DNA from: Hermodice carunculata
Lineage: Eukaryota > Annelida > Polychaeta > Eunicida > Amphinomidae
Assembly (NCBI GenBank): GCA_964020975.1
Contig: OZ026622.1
Coordinates: 90,168,462-90,232,461, forward strand
Direction of reading: 5' to 3'
Length of the DNA: 64,000 nucleotides
The position numbers were made by a program, and so were the translations under genes. The notes under the pieces are model-generated. The model was not told the DNA's origin. It did not search any database and was given only the letters and a program-made list of their open reading frames with translations. Positions 52,813-64,000 of the stretch are shown here, in pieces. The number at the start of each line of letters is the position of its first letter. Within the stretch, counting starts at the first letter, position 1.

Positions 52813-53695
52813 GAATCATAAATGAAGACAATCAACTAGCAAAGAAGATTTGCTTCAAAGCATATTTATCTGCATGCCTCCATAGGAATGTGTTTGCCTC
52901 GAATATTCAAACTGAAATCAGAAAAGCTACCTGATGGAAAACATGAAATTTAAGACAAAAACTGTAGTAAAATAAGGCTCTTGGCATGAAAAAATCTGCA
53001 GCTACGAAGGAACCAGACACAAAGAAAGAATTCCTAATAAAACCAAATGTCAAGAATCAGCAAACAAGATTTGGTCATATGGTGAGGAACTCTAGGAGAT
53101 TCTAGTACACTTTTTATTGCAACTTTGATTCATTTATGAATCACTGTTGACACTACAGCATGGACCCATGACAATATGGTCACCAAATGGTAACATAAAG
53201 TGTCACGTCTAACATGAGTGTAAAAGACAAATCCTGGTGATGTATACATACATTTTATTGATTCCTGATGACAGATTATGGCCTGTTATATATCTCGTCT
53301 ATCACATATATACAAGCCTGCTATTGTTGCTACTCATTTGCATTATTTCAATTTCACTGACAGGGCCACACACAGTTCAGACATTCAGCTGTAGTGGCAT
53401 CTGTGAGGTTAGTTCTGGACAAACCCACAATATCAAGTTGGGTGAAGTCGGAATAGCACATCTACACACAGTTTTAAAGATAGATTTTTTTTTAGTAACC
53501 CTAATAGGTATAAATATCCAAATTCTACAGCTTTAGTTTGTGGTTCACAGGATGTGCCTATTTAAACTTTTAAAGTGCTCCTAATTAGCATAAATTATGA
53601 TTCTACAACTTTCATTAGTGGTTCATGTACTGGATGTGCTTACAACACAAACCTACGAATTAAAGTTGGAATGGCACCACTATACATAATTGTTT
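52813..53695. other. No gene recognised
   Basis: AT-rich non-coding sequence upstream of the first visible TASOR-like exon, probably intron. No TASOR N-terminal exon seen. Confidence 0.4.
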
Positions 53696-54383
53696 TTAAA
53701 GGGGTACTGCGGTGGTAATTTTCAATTTTTGAGTTGTTTCATATAATAAACGTGAACCAATATCAGAAAATGCAAACTTTATTCCCGACTGGATAAGTAG
53801 CTATCAAGTTTTCTTAGATATGTAAATGAGGGGTTGTGATGTCATCTGCACTAACTGCTACAGCTAATGCAATGACAGCCGAGTAAAACTTTGACAAAAA
53901 CATGGAAACCTGACCAAGTACACATATTCCACTTTTACTATGGATGAAGCAGTGTGTATAGATATAATCAAATTTACTAAACTGAGATATTTACTCATTT
54001 AATGAGGATTAATAAGGAAAGAAAAATGCAGAAATCAATATACACAAGCTAACAGCTCCTGAGGTTATGTAATCAACTACTGAAGCAGGTGTCAACTAAT
54101 ATACCACACTGATAAGATCAAAGGGGGTGATTAACACAGTACACAAGTCATTATGATATGCCTGCTAATGTTGTGTATCTCAGCTTGGTGCCCCTCAAGG
54201 TTTGTGTATAAAAACGGAGGGTAGCCCAGGTGACATCACACATCAGAACACCTACTGGAAATATAAAATAGCTCTAACTAAATACCTGTTTGAGAAAAAA
54301 TGTTGAAAATTTGTCACATGAACACCTAAAATGACCATTAAGGACTAAAAAAAGTAAAAACTTTCACTGCTGTTCCCCTTTAA
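53696..54383. mobile_element. TTAA-flanked element with AGGGGWACWGC ends
   Basis: It is 688 bp. The left end TTAAAGGGGTACTGCGGTG and the right end CACTGCTGTTCCCCTTTAA are inverted copies. It carries no coding frame. The class is unclear: TTAA sites are used by piggyBac and Kolobok-type elements. Confidence 0.65.
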
Positions 54384-54438
54384 GATATTCAAGGTTTAAA
54401 TTTTCAAATGGCTCTAATATTGCAGTTTTCAAAACTCT

Positions 54439-54678
54439 TTAACCCTTTCCCCCTTAAAACCGGCCAAAACCTGCTGGTGGTCAAATGTCATCTGCTTCTG
54501 CATTTTCAACTGATTTCAAGAGCAATGAAAAACAATTTGACTGAGAATTGAAGATGAGACCTGTCAAGACAACATGACCCAGGTCCACAGCTTTCCTGGG
54601 CATGGGTTGGGCACTTAGTGCCCAACCCATGCCCAGGAAAGCTGTTGACTCATTCTTAGTAAAAGGGGGGAAGGTTAA
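54439..54678 (+). mobile_element. Family F miniature element, copy 4
   Basis: It starts TTAACCCTTTCCCCCTTAAA and ends GGGGGGAAGGTTAA. The central palindrome GGGTTGGGCACT/AGTGCCCAACCC with flanking AGCTTTCC arms is almost perfect. Confidence 0.87.
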
Positions 54679-56715
54679 ATAAAATGTTCAACAAATTTAA
54701 CGAGAAGGAAGGAATAGATGTGTTGACACACACAACAGCATGCCCTGGGCCACCAGCTCTCCCTGGGGCAGGTCAGCACTAAACCTGGCTCAACATATGT
54801 ACATGGAGTCAAGTCTGCATTACAGGCAGAATGGGTTTCTCACTGTTATGAATGTGGGTATGCCTGTTTGTTTTTATTTTAGAGGTCAGTGCACTCATTG
54901 AGTGTGTACCAGGTCACAGAGTTAGCCTGCTTTGTTGGGGTGAATCTCAGGCAGCTTGTAAACAAAGTGTTGACCTACATTCATATGGATCATTTCACTG
55001 TACTGTCTGTACACATTTCGGAGCTGATCTAGAAAGATCAGAGGCAGGTCTCACTCAATGCACTGGGATGTGTGACGAATTGAAAAACTCTGGAATAATG
55101 GTGGGATTTCTCTGTCTGAATATATAAAGCAGATATTTTCCTGACTGAAGAGAGAATTTGTAAAGATCTGACAGAAGCTGTGCGACTCCAAGCCAGTGGG
55201 ACTGCGAGCTATTATTACCTGTGGAGTGTGGACAGTGTCTTTGAGTGGACTGGTATATTTGGTGTTAATTGTACCACATTGGAACGAAACTGCACCTCTG
55301 TGGGATTGAATCAGCACCACACCTTTCAGTACCACATTGGAACCAACCGTATCTCTGTGGGATTTGTAACAGATCATTTGGCACCTGTCATTATGACTTG
55401 GAACTGTGGGACAGTACCTCTGGGTAATCACACCAGGGATTAGGATTTACCTACTTTCTACTGATTTTGATTGTAAATATATTGTTATTGTTAAAGTTAT
55501 ATCATTATTGAGTTCTGCTAATATTCAGAAGGTGAACAGGGAAAGCCGATATTAACCCTTCTCACAGTTCTACTTACATCTTCACCCCCCCCCCTCCAAA
55601 ACATGAGGAATGCCCATGCATAATCCCTCTCAGTATTAGAGAACATGCACTGTACATAAACAATTGCACTTTCATATACAAGTGATTCGTACACCAAATA
55701 CAACTGTGAGTGTAAAGACATGGGTCTACCTTGGTGTCCCCTTTGTGCCTAAAACATATGGAGACCATCACCAAAGCAGAAGCTCATCTGGAAGCCAAAT
55801 GCAGCCTTCATCAACACAAGGTCAGTGCAATAACCGTCCTGTTAATCCCTTTATCAGTTTCTGTCTGCAACTTGTAGCTGAAAGCTGTACATTGGCATGT
55901 GACCTGTTCTTATCTTTTGATAGATATTCCCTTTCTAGATATTGTCAGCACAAAATGGCATTATAACCACAACACCCATGTGTTCTTGGGCCTTTTGACC
56001 AGAAACATGTTATACTTGTGTCACATTCTTGCACATGAAGGCACAATGCAGTATGAGAGGCACATGTCTCACATGGCCTAGTCCTAGCCACCCAGTGCAA
56101 GGCACTCACCCTCACCCAGTTCAACTGTGTGCAGCCAACACAAATTTATCTTGCTGAACAGATGCCATGGAAGATGTTATCTCCAATAGCTTTGATGGAC
56201 TTGTAACCATGCACACTATGTTTCCACCCTGTATCAGATCATTTAAAAAAATTATTTAAAAAAAAAAAAAATGTATAAAATCATACTGAAACTGTTGATA
56301 CAACGTAATTGGTTGTGCACATTGAAACTGTTTGCCATTTTTCTGTTCCTGACACAACGTTGCATGCTAAAAACTTTCTACCATGTATTAGATCATATGA
56401 ATTAAAACCATACAATTCACTTGCTTGTGCATATTGAAACCACTGGCCTATTTTCTGTTCATGACACAATGTTGTATGTTCCTTATGCTTTTTTCATAAT
56501 AATTGCCTTATAAATTTATATACCAGCTGGGATAAAACTTATCTGCAGCATATACTGCATCAGAGACAAGACTGGGAACTACACTGATGAAGCTGATGTG
56601 GAAATAGCACAAGCAACACACTACAATTAATTACATGTAGTGGGAATGATCTTGATTTCAAAAATCTTTTGCCAAAATGGAAAACATGTGCAACATTAAT
56701 CTTTGAAGTGCTGAT
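54679..56715. other. No gene recognised
   Basis: A short internal repeat around CAGTACCACATTGGAAC at about 55265 and 55330 lies in an open stretch. I see no domain or matching splice frame. Confidence 0.4.
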
Positions 56716-56918
56716 TTAACGAGTCAAGAAGCTTTCTTCGTGGCATTTTGCGCGCAATGTGCCCCGAGGAAAGCTGTTGACTAAGACTACTTTTTGCTTT
56801 AGACTGGGCTTGCTGGTATTTGAATGAAAGGTATCTTTGTGAAGAACTTGAATCTTTTAACCATGTTTAACGGAAATGAGAAAATGACTATAGCCATGAT
56901 TAGCACTTTAAGGGTTAA
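56716..56918. mobile_element. Family H miniature element
   Basis: TTAA at both ends, with right end TTAGCACTTTAAGGGTTAA. It has the shared block GGCTTGCTGGTATTTGAATG and half of the palindrome (GAGGAAAGCTGTTGACTAAG). Confidence 0.65.
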
Positions 56919-58470
56919 CATGTGGGCCTATTCTGTCCTACCTGTGTGAAAATTAATCAAAATGTGTAAATGGTTAATTGAATAGGCCTACATATTTTAG
57001 CCATCCACACATTTCTTTAGCCAAATGGAAGATCCATAGCAATCAGCTAAGATGCTAAGGGTATCAGTGGTCCCTGCACGTACATCTTATGGGATAATGC
57101 CGTTTTATGCTAAAATTCACTCTGCAGTTTTGACATGAACAATACCTCCCATCTCTTACCACCATAACACCTGTCTGAACAAGCATTGGGCCCTTCAATT
57201 GACTGCATATTGGCCACAGATGTACAGTACCTCTCTTTTCACTTTCTGAATTGATTGAAATTGCATTTATCAATTCTTCGTAAAAAGATTTTTACATGTA
57301 CACTGTATGTCAATAAACTACTCACATGCCAAGCACCATCTGTGATGACCCCATCTGGCACATGATTTGCAAGACAATGTAAACAGTCAAATCCCCATAC
57401 ATGTACTTTACTACCACTGTAGGTCACTAGCATAGGGCATACCTATTGTTTTGGACTCACAGGTGTCCCTTGTTTGTACATATCAAGGAGACTGGCTCTA
57501 TGAAGTCACAGATAGGCATATACTTAAAGATCCTGATTAAAATAATTGCCCCCCCCCCCCCATGACACTCCCATTTGTGTCTGCAAAAGGACGGCAGCAT
57601 TTTCATGTGTATTCAGCTACAGACATCCAAATACACACAATTCTTAGAGTTCATTCATATCAGATTTTATGTTAGAGTCAACTTTTATCAAGTTACTTTT
57701 GAGATTAATGAAACAAAATTTTTGGAATCATTTCACAATTATAGCCCTCCTACCTAAAGTGCCCTCTACAGGAAGGATATATAGCAACCTATTCTTGCAT
57801 TGCCCTATCAAACACCATGTATACTGCGACAACATGCCGTAGGAATGTTGCTTGCTCAGACTTCAATTTCCCTTTACATTACCAGGCACAGTACCCCATA
57901 AAGGGTCAGCTTTCCGACTAGAATGGTCAGTCATGTAAGAAACACAGCACTGCACCGTCTGTATCATTACATGCATGGCCATGCTGTGGGACTCTCTTGA
58001 CAACTTCAGCATTTGCTTTTGACTGGCAAGTAAACATTCCCCAGCCAAGTCTCACAAATATCTTCGTAACAGGCCCATTTAAGTCTTGGTAAATTGGGTT
58101 AAATGTGATCTTATGAAGTATATTTATACCAAATGTAAGCAAAATAGGTGAAAGCCATTACTTGTACTGTATTTGTATGGAGATATATCTGGAAGACAAG
58201 ACACTGATGATGACACAGACATGTATACCTATACACACGTAAACTTTATCAGGGTTTTAGGAGGCACGTGTGATTCCAGAGAAATCTCCATACACAGTTT
58301 TGAACAATGTGGCAATTCTTTCACTTCTTTTGAGATTATTGTCACACTTTTTTTACGATAAATCTAAGCTTATACTTGATACCCTGTGATTTCTGGACAG
58401 TTCATGGAATAAGTGTTCCCATTTAACATTATACCAATTCTTGACCCCCTGGCATTTTTGGACATCCAGC
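56919..58470. other. No gene recognised
   Basis: Non-coding, with a C-run at about 57550. One exon-like candidate at 57329-57425 is discussed under rejected items. Confidence 0.4.
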
Positions 58471-58707
58471 TTAAGCCATGTTCCCTTCAATTAATCTGGA
58501 GTCAACAGCTTTCTTTGGCCTGGGTCAGGTACTAAGTGCCTAACCCATCCCCTGGAAAAGTCTTGACCTGGGGCATCTTATTTTGATAGGCCTCATCAAC
58601 AATTCTCAGTCACTGCTTTTCATTATTGTTGAAATTAGTTGACACACTGAAGCAGACGACATTTGACCACCAGCCGGTTTTGGCCAGTTTAAGAGGGAAC
58701 AGGTTAA
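58471..58707 (-). mobile_element. Family F miniature element, copy 5 (reverse orientation)
   Basis: Ends TTAAGCCATGTTCCCTT and AAGAGGGAACAGGTTAA. Inside, GCAGACGACATTTGACCACC and AGCCGGTTTTGGCCAGTTTA are the family F left arm on the opposite strand. Moderately diverged. Confidence 0.8.
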
Positions 58708-60923
58708 ATGAACTGCTTTATGCCACTTGTCACACTGTACAGAAAACAAAGGTCCAGCAGACATTAAAACAATATTCAAATGCTTCAATGTAAAATGAGA
58801 AGTTTTTCAGATGATGTGGGCTTTCATTGTTGCACAAATCACCATGGCCATGATAAACAGATGAATGAGTGGGTCATATATGATGAATTTGCAAACGGGT
58901 ATTGTGGCATTAGCCCCTCAAGCCCTCACTATACACACAATGACAACTGATCGGACACAGCAGTCCCTGTACCTTGCTCCCTGAACAAGATGGTTGGTTT
59001 TTTACAAGATGCTCTCGGGACAACCTGGTGAAGGTTATCATGGACACCTTGCTTCCTTACACTTCAACTTTTTCAAGCAAAAACCCGGTTCGAGGGTACA
59101 ATGTAACATTTGCAACCTGACCTCCAGCTGTGCCTCCACCTAGTTGATATGTGTGTATATATATACATATATACCTGTACCTTATATTTCCATCATGTAC
59201 AGGCTCCACTATTTCTCTGTCTGTTGCAGGTCTGCCTGTTAACATAATTAGCCAGCATCAACCGGTGGTAACAGAATCTCTCCCCACCTGTGTGGTTCAC
59301 CTTTCCCTGGGGCGGCATGGCAATTCCTTGCTCAGCATTACAAGAAAACAGCCCCTGGAGGCAAGAACACTGCACTGGTGTATAGACTGAACTCCATGTT
59401 CACAATATTCAAACAACACTACGGAATGGTACCTACAATGAAGTATGAGTGTTTAAAGTACTGTAAATTGCTGTAATTTCACTGATGCCACAAAACCGCC
59501 AAAATAAAAACAGTTAACTAGCATTTTAACATTGTTTGAACGCGAATTATGTCCAACAGAGTGAAATGTCAAAAATACCCCCCCCCAAAAAAAGAAGAAG
59601 AGTGAAAATTTATACATGTAAAAATAAAGCACTTTACAGTATAAACACGCAATAGCCCAATGTTGCCCTAGTTCCCATAATCTGTCCACTGAAGTATGCA
59701 GACATTCAAAGCATCCCAGGGGTAAAGAATTTGTGACTTTTGCAATGGAGCTGTGGAAGATAAAGTCCATGTTCTGCTGATTTACTGGAAGTAAAATCAA
59801 CAGTGTTAACTTTTGTTTCATGAAGTTTCCTCAAACATCCCAGAAATATACAGTGCACAAATGGGAAGAAAATTTGCATGTAATACAATGTCCACAAACA
59901 GTAAGGAAGTGACTTCACTGGGGTAGTATCTGAATGGTAACACTGAGACAAGCACGAGTACAGGAACCAGAAATCTTCTATCCATCTGTACCATTGGTGT
60001 ATAACATATGATCATGGCTGTGTGGAGCTGGTGTTATCATACCAACTCCCTTTGCAGGACACAGATCAATTCTGACCTTCAGTTTTGTCAATAAACTGCT
60101 CACCTACTTAATTCAGTATCAGCCACAGATTTCCTTGCATACAAAATGGTCTGGGAATTTCCGTCTCAAATTCCTGCTCAGAATGAAGCTGTTGTATTGT
60201 CACCTGACTTGCCATGCCCCACAAAAATCATTAATCAAGGTCTTAACAAGTGCAGAATTGTAAGTTCAAAATGAGATTGCTATATATATTTGACCTGCAA
60301 GATAAATCTAAAAGCACTTAGACCACAGATCAAGTTTATGCTTTGTTGCAAGATTTTTACAGGACTTCAAAATCAAACTTTTTTTTTAGGATAGGCATGG
60401 TAAAGCTCAAATTCACACTTTCGACTCAAGAGGTTTTACCTTTGTTAACATTCCCTCCTCCCCCCAAAGCACACACATACATGTATTATAACATTCCCAC
60501 TGGTAACCATGTACAGGCCATATGGATGAAAATAAACACTTCCCGACATATTTGCATATGTGTGGATGTATGTCAGTCTACATGTTGGAGTAGTGTGGCA
60601 ATACATTGTCACAGTGGTACCTGTAGTATGCAGCTACTCTATGCCATGTCAGGTCACCTGCTCTGTTTGGCCGCATCTTTTTGGCCACATGCATCATTTT
60701 CTTTGTTAATTTACCTGCAGTGACAGGTCATCTGCTGTATGTGCTGTGTGTGTCAAAAAGGGTGGCCACTTACAGCAGGTTCCATAGTATTAAAGTGGCT
60801 CCAGGTATCTTATACAGTTCAAATAAAGCATATGTTGTGAACTTTCTCAACCAGTATAAAAAATGGGAGTACTGATCACAGCTGTTGTATAACTATGTGC
60901 CACTCAACAAAGTGTTCCACGTT
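58708..60923. other. No gene recognised
   Basis: Non-coding. Sequence at about 60614-60785 (CAGTGGTACCTGTAGTATGC ... CACTTACAGCAGGTTCC) looks like a decayed relative of the TA-flanked element at 32518. Confidence 0.4.
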
Positions 60924-61110
60924 TTAACCCATTCCTGGTCAGAGTGTGACTTCGCACAAAAACTTTTTTTGGTACACATTGGGTGCATTGCACCCAACCC
61001 ATGCCAAGGAAAACTACTGACCTTGGGCATGCCATCTTGAATGGTCTCGCATATGAATTTCTGCAAAAATGTTTTCTTGTAATGACTTTGAGTAAATGCA
61101 TTAAGGCAGA
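60924..61110. mobile_element. Left part of a TTAA-type miniature element
   Basis: It starts TTAACCCATTCCTGGTC and holds the palindrome half CCCAACCCATGCCAAGGAAA, related to families F and G. The right end is not clear. Confidence 0.45.
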
Positions 61111-61699
61111 TCTATGGCAGCCAGGGTAACTTTTTCTTGAAATTTCATAATCAAAATGAATTTGCATTTTATAACTCTAATCATTCAGCAGTGATCAAAT
61201 CTGTAATCATGTCAAGTGTTAAGTGACTAAGTTACCTAGAAAAATAGGTCAAAGTCAATCCCAAATAAAAGTCTAATAAAGGTACACAATTATTGGGAAA
61301 ATAAAGATTATGATACCTCATGAACCTGTATTTGTGTCCATTTGTTGGAATATATATGTTACATTTTAAGCTCAGTCTTTTTTTTTTTTTAATTGATGCA
61401 TGTTGATCTGAGACTCAAATGAAATTTATTTGACATAACACATAAACATGAAGATCTTGAAAGGTAACACATATATTCCAGCTTGTATGATCATCTGAAA
61501 GAATGAACGAAACACAGTGACCATTGTTTTGAGTTATCTCCACTGCAACACAGCTGCAGGCCAACCATATCCTGTGTTATCTTTTTTACACAAAAATAAA
61601 AAATTGCGATGTTGATCAGCTGACGTGTTCTGAATTAAGGCTTTATTATTCCACGATCTTGTTGATTTGTATCAAAATAATGAATTTAACGTACTTTTC

Positions 61700-62270
61700 A
61701 CACGTGTAATGATGGTTCCACTTCATACCACCATGATGCTATGTCCTAACTTTTGTCCTCATAATATTCCCATAACGGTATATTGATACATGTGCACAAG
61801 TTCATATGTAGTGACCAGAACAAGAAAGTCATTTCCAGAAATGTACTCCCTCCCTGACCTTGAGAAAGTAGGTCAAGGTCATCCATATTATGCAACATGT
61901 AACTTCTACATATCATACATATTTGTGGTACATTTGGTATTATAAGCCTTATTCTTTCTCCACCTAATTTATAATGAATGTATTTTCGACATGTTTTGTT
62001 GCATATCTTCAGTAATACTGCTGGGGACACCACCAAATTCTGGCACATTTGTGTGTTTTTGCCTGATGGACATTCCAACCAAGTTTTAGATGATTCATGA
62101 ACAACTTTTCTGAAACAGCATTTTCAAAATTTTTCTATTACAGCCCAATATTACAAAATACTACCACTGGGGCCACAAATATTTATCTATACCTCAATTT
62201 TCATAGCCTTTGTGACATCTGAAATTCATATGGGGCTAACATGAAAACTGGTGACTGCATTGCATTCACA
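61700..62270. repeat. Relative of the 30720-type dispersed repeat
   Basis: Shares GGTCAAGGTCATCCATATTA, then ATTTGTGGTACATTTGGTAT and further order with 30850-30930. No intact frame. Confidence 0.5.
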
Positions 62271-62437
62271 AGGAAAAGTTTTCAGGTGGATCAAGTGAGG
62301 GACGAAGACAGGAGTGATCACATCAGCTCTGCAACCTGAGGTCAGCAGAGCTGAGAGAAAGTAAATTTCAGGTCTACAATCCCACAAACCACTCTTGAAA
62401 TATGGTCTCAAGTGCACTTTTGTAACTCAACTTGAAG

Positions 62438-62775
62438 CAGTGTTGTCCCCAGCTTTTCAGGAGGGCAGGGCACCTTTCATCTAAAAGGGCACTTTTAAAG
62501 CACACAATGACAATAAAAAAGGGCATCCAAAAGTAGCGGTCCAAAAAACAGGCTTTTTTGTTGTTTTTATGGAAACTTCTGAATTTGTATCTTATACTCA
62601 TGGTCAATAGATAAATTGATACATTGTTTTGCTAATAAGTTTAAATTAAATTGAAATTTTATGACAAAATAAATGTAATCGCCCAGAATATAAAAAAACA
62701 TAGGAGAAAAGGGCAGGGAGCAAAACAAAAGGGCAGGGCAAATCTCCCTTCTATTTTAAGCTACAGACAACACTG
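62438..62775. mobile_element. hAT-like miniature element with 5-bp target duplication
   Basis: It starts CAGTGTTGTCCCCAG and ends GACAACACTG, a 10-bp inverted repeat. The 5-bp word TGAAG flanks both sides (62433-62437 and 62776-62780). The inside repeats AAAGGGCAGGG. No transposase. CAGNGTTG-type ends suggest hAT, though 8 bp is the usual target length for that group. Confidence 0.7.
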
Positions 62776-62780
62776 TGAAG

Positions 62781-63519
62781 TATCGGGTATGTGATTGTGT
62801 TGTCACCACCACAAATAAAAATAGACTGTGACATATCACTTGTCTGCAGCAGTCCTGCACAATACAGCTTGCAAGCTATAAACAATCCTTCCCACTGTTG
62901 CATCTTGCACTTGGCATACCCACAACCTGTGCATGTGTTGCCACAGCCAGAGTCATGGGAGGCCTTACAAGGGCTTCAGAACTTCTCCCTTCCCTTCCTA
63001 CAGCCACCCATTCTGGACTCTGGCTGCCTGAAACCAAGCACACTACATCTCCTTTCCCAGCCCTTCACCTGGAAGCCCTTTGCTAAACCTGCCCCCACTC
63101 CACTTCCTAGCATTTCGCCCTTCTACTTCATCATAAGACTACTATGTCTACTTCCAGTCAGTGATCCTTCAGTCTACCCAGCATATATGTCAGCTGCACA
63201 CTGAATGCACTCATCAAGTCAAACCTTCATTTGTACACCTGCACCTCTTGAGCACTTCTTCCATTCATCTTAAAGAATTTTAACACCTGAGTGACGAGTT
63301 TATATGGGGGGGGGGGGGGTATCACTGTTCTTATTCATATGATCTTATTTATCAAGGTAATGTTTCATTGGGCTCAGTTTACAAATGCTTATGTGGTGCT
63401 GGGGCACTGGACCTTTTAAGTTTAATTATTTGTCTGATGATTTTTAATTATTATTCCCTATGGCACCCGGATGCAACTGTTTTTTTCTATTGGTGGCTGG
63501 GCTTGCAGGCTCATCATTC
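62781..63519. other. No gene recognised
   Basis: Locally more GC-rich (62900-63200) with an open stretch, but no splice frame or domain. A G-run lies at about 63307. Confidence 0.35.
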
Positions 63520-63987
63520 TCAAACCTTTCAGTACAAAGTTTTGACCGATTTAACAGCTTTATTTAATGCAATTCGGGTACACAGCGCTGAGGAAAGATG
63601 TTGACCGGGACCATTCTTAACCCTTTCCCCCTTAAAAAGGCCAAAACTGCCTGGTGGTCAAATATTGTCTGCTTCGGTGTTTTCAACTAATTTCAACAGA
63701 AATGAAAAGCAATTTTAACTGATAATTGTAGATGAGCCCTATCAAGATCAAATGCCCCAGGTCAACAACTTTCCTTGGCATGAGTTGGGTACATAGTGCC
63801 CAACTGATGCCAAGGAAAGTTGCTGACTCAAGTGTCAATACAAGGGGGAAAGGGTTAAGGTCTCTGCTCTGTAACGGTAACTATACACATGCTTGTATTT
63901 AAATGAAAGGTTGGTCTGCTAGAAATATGTTATTTATGTAATGTTATTTCAATTCACTGCACATCAAAATTGACAATGAAAAAGTTA
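63520..63987. mobile_element. Family H element interrupted by a family F element
   Basis: The left part (TCAAACCTTTCAGTAC, then palindrome half GAGGAAAGATGTTGACC) and the right part (GTATTTAAATGAAAGGTTGG, then end GACAATGAAAAAGTTA) are the two halves of one family H element, split at TTAA by the insertion at 63617-63858. Confidence 0.65.
63617..63858 (+). mobile_element. Family F miniature element, copy 6 (nested)
   Basis: It starts TTAACCCTTTCCCCCTTAAA and ends AAGGGGGAAAGGGTTAA, 242 bp, with the central palindrome AACAACTTTCCTTGGCATGA / GATGCCAAGGAAAGTTGC. It lies inside a family H element. Confidence 0.85.
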
Positions 63988-64000
63988 CTGTAAATTGCTT

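Noticed and set aside
55180-55443. 87-codon open stretch on the plus strand with Cys and Asn-Xaa-Ser/Thr sites
   Set aside because: It contains an internal short repeat, lacks splice signals in phase and has no known domain. Probably chance.
57329-57425. Exon-like segment on the minus strand with acceptor GACCTACAG and donor GTGAGT, a candidate TASOR N-terminal exon
   Set aside because: No frame gives a recognisable TASOR sequence, and no neighbouring exon with a matching phase was found.
59085-59105. CCCGGTTCGAGGGTAC, resembling a tRNA T-arm
   Set aside because: No matching acceptor stem, D-arm or anticodon arm nearby.

Overview
The window looks like nuclear DNA from an intron-rich animal, most likely a marine invertebrate. 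Coding sequence is split by GT-AG introns. Both recognisable genes belong to animal families: a thrombospondin type-1 repeat protein and a TASOR-type HUSH subunit. The rest is AT-leaning sequence packed with short inverted-repeat elements, minisatellites and microsatellites. A repeat ending in a GACGGACGGA-type tail and a small hairpin (29.4-30.7 kb) resembles repeats I remember from molluscs and other lophotrochozoans. I cannot name the species. I recognise no tRNA, rRNA or CRISPR.

Layout. 1-6.4 kb: tandem repeats (43-bp, 18-bp and a 1.5-kb array of a 30-bp unit) and a palindromic mobile element. 6.4-19.2 kb (+): the 3' part of a gene encoding five TSP1 domains and a short acidic Gly/Ser-rich tail; its start lies upstream of the window. 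Its introns hold several minisatellites and miniature transposons. 19.2-24.8 kb: probable 3' UTR with a triplicated segment, then a pogo-like element sitting in an AT microsatellite. 24.86-28.31 kb: an old, broken DIRS-like retroelement with inverted ends. 28.3-33.3 kb: dispersed repeats. 33.3-37.5 kb: mostly unique sequence, possibly the long 3' UTR of the next gene. 37.5-52.4 kb (-): seven exons of a TASOR-family gene, including one uninterrupted exon of 7,175 bp. Its 5' end is not seen. 52.4-64 kb: non-coding, with more transposon copies, one nested inside another.

The two genes are convergent and show no functional link. The TSP1 protein would act outside the cell. The TASOR-like protein would act in the nucleus in transcriptional silencing of mobile or intronless DNA. 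The most unusual feature is a dense set of TTAA-flanked miniature elements (six copies of one family, three of a second, about seven of a third). The first two families and some of the third carry a long central palindrome, and two families share a subterminal block.
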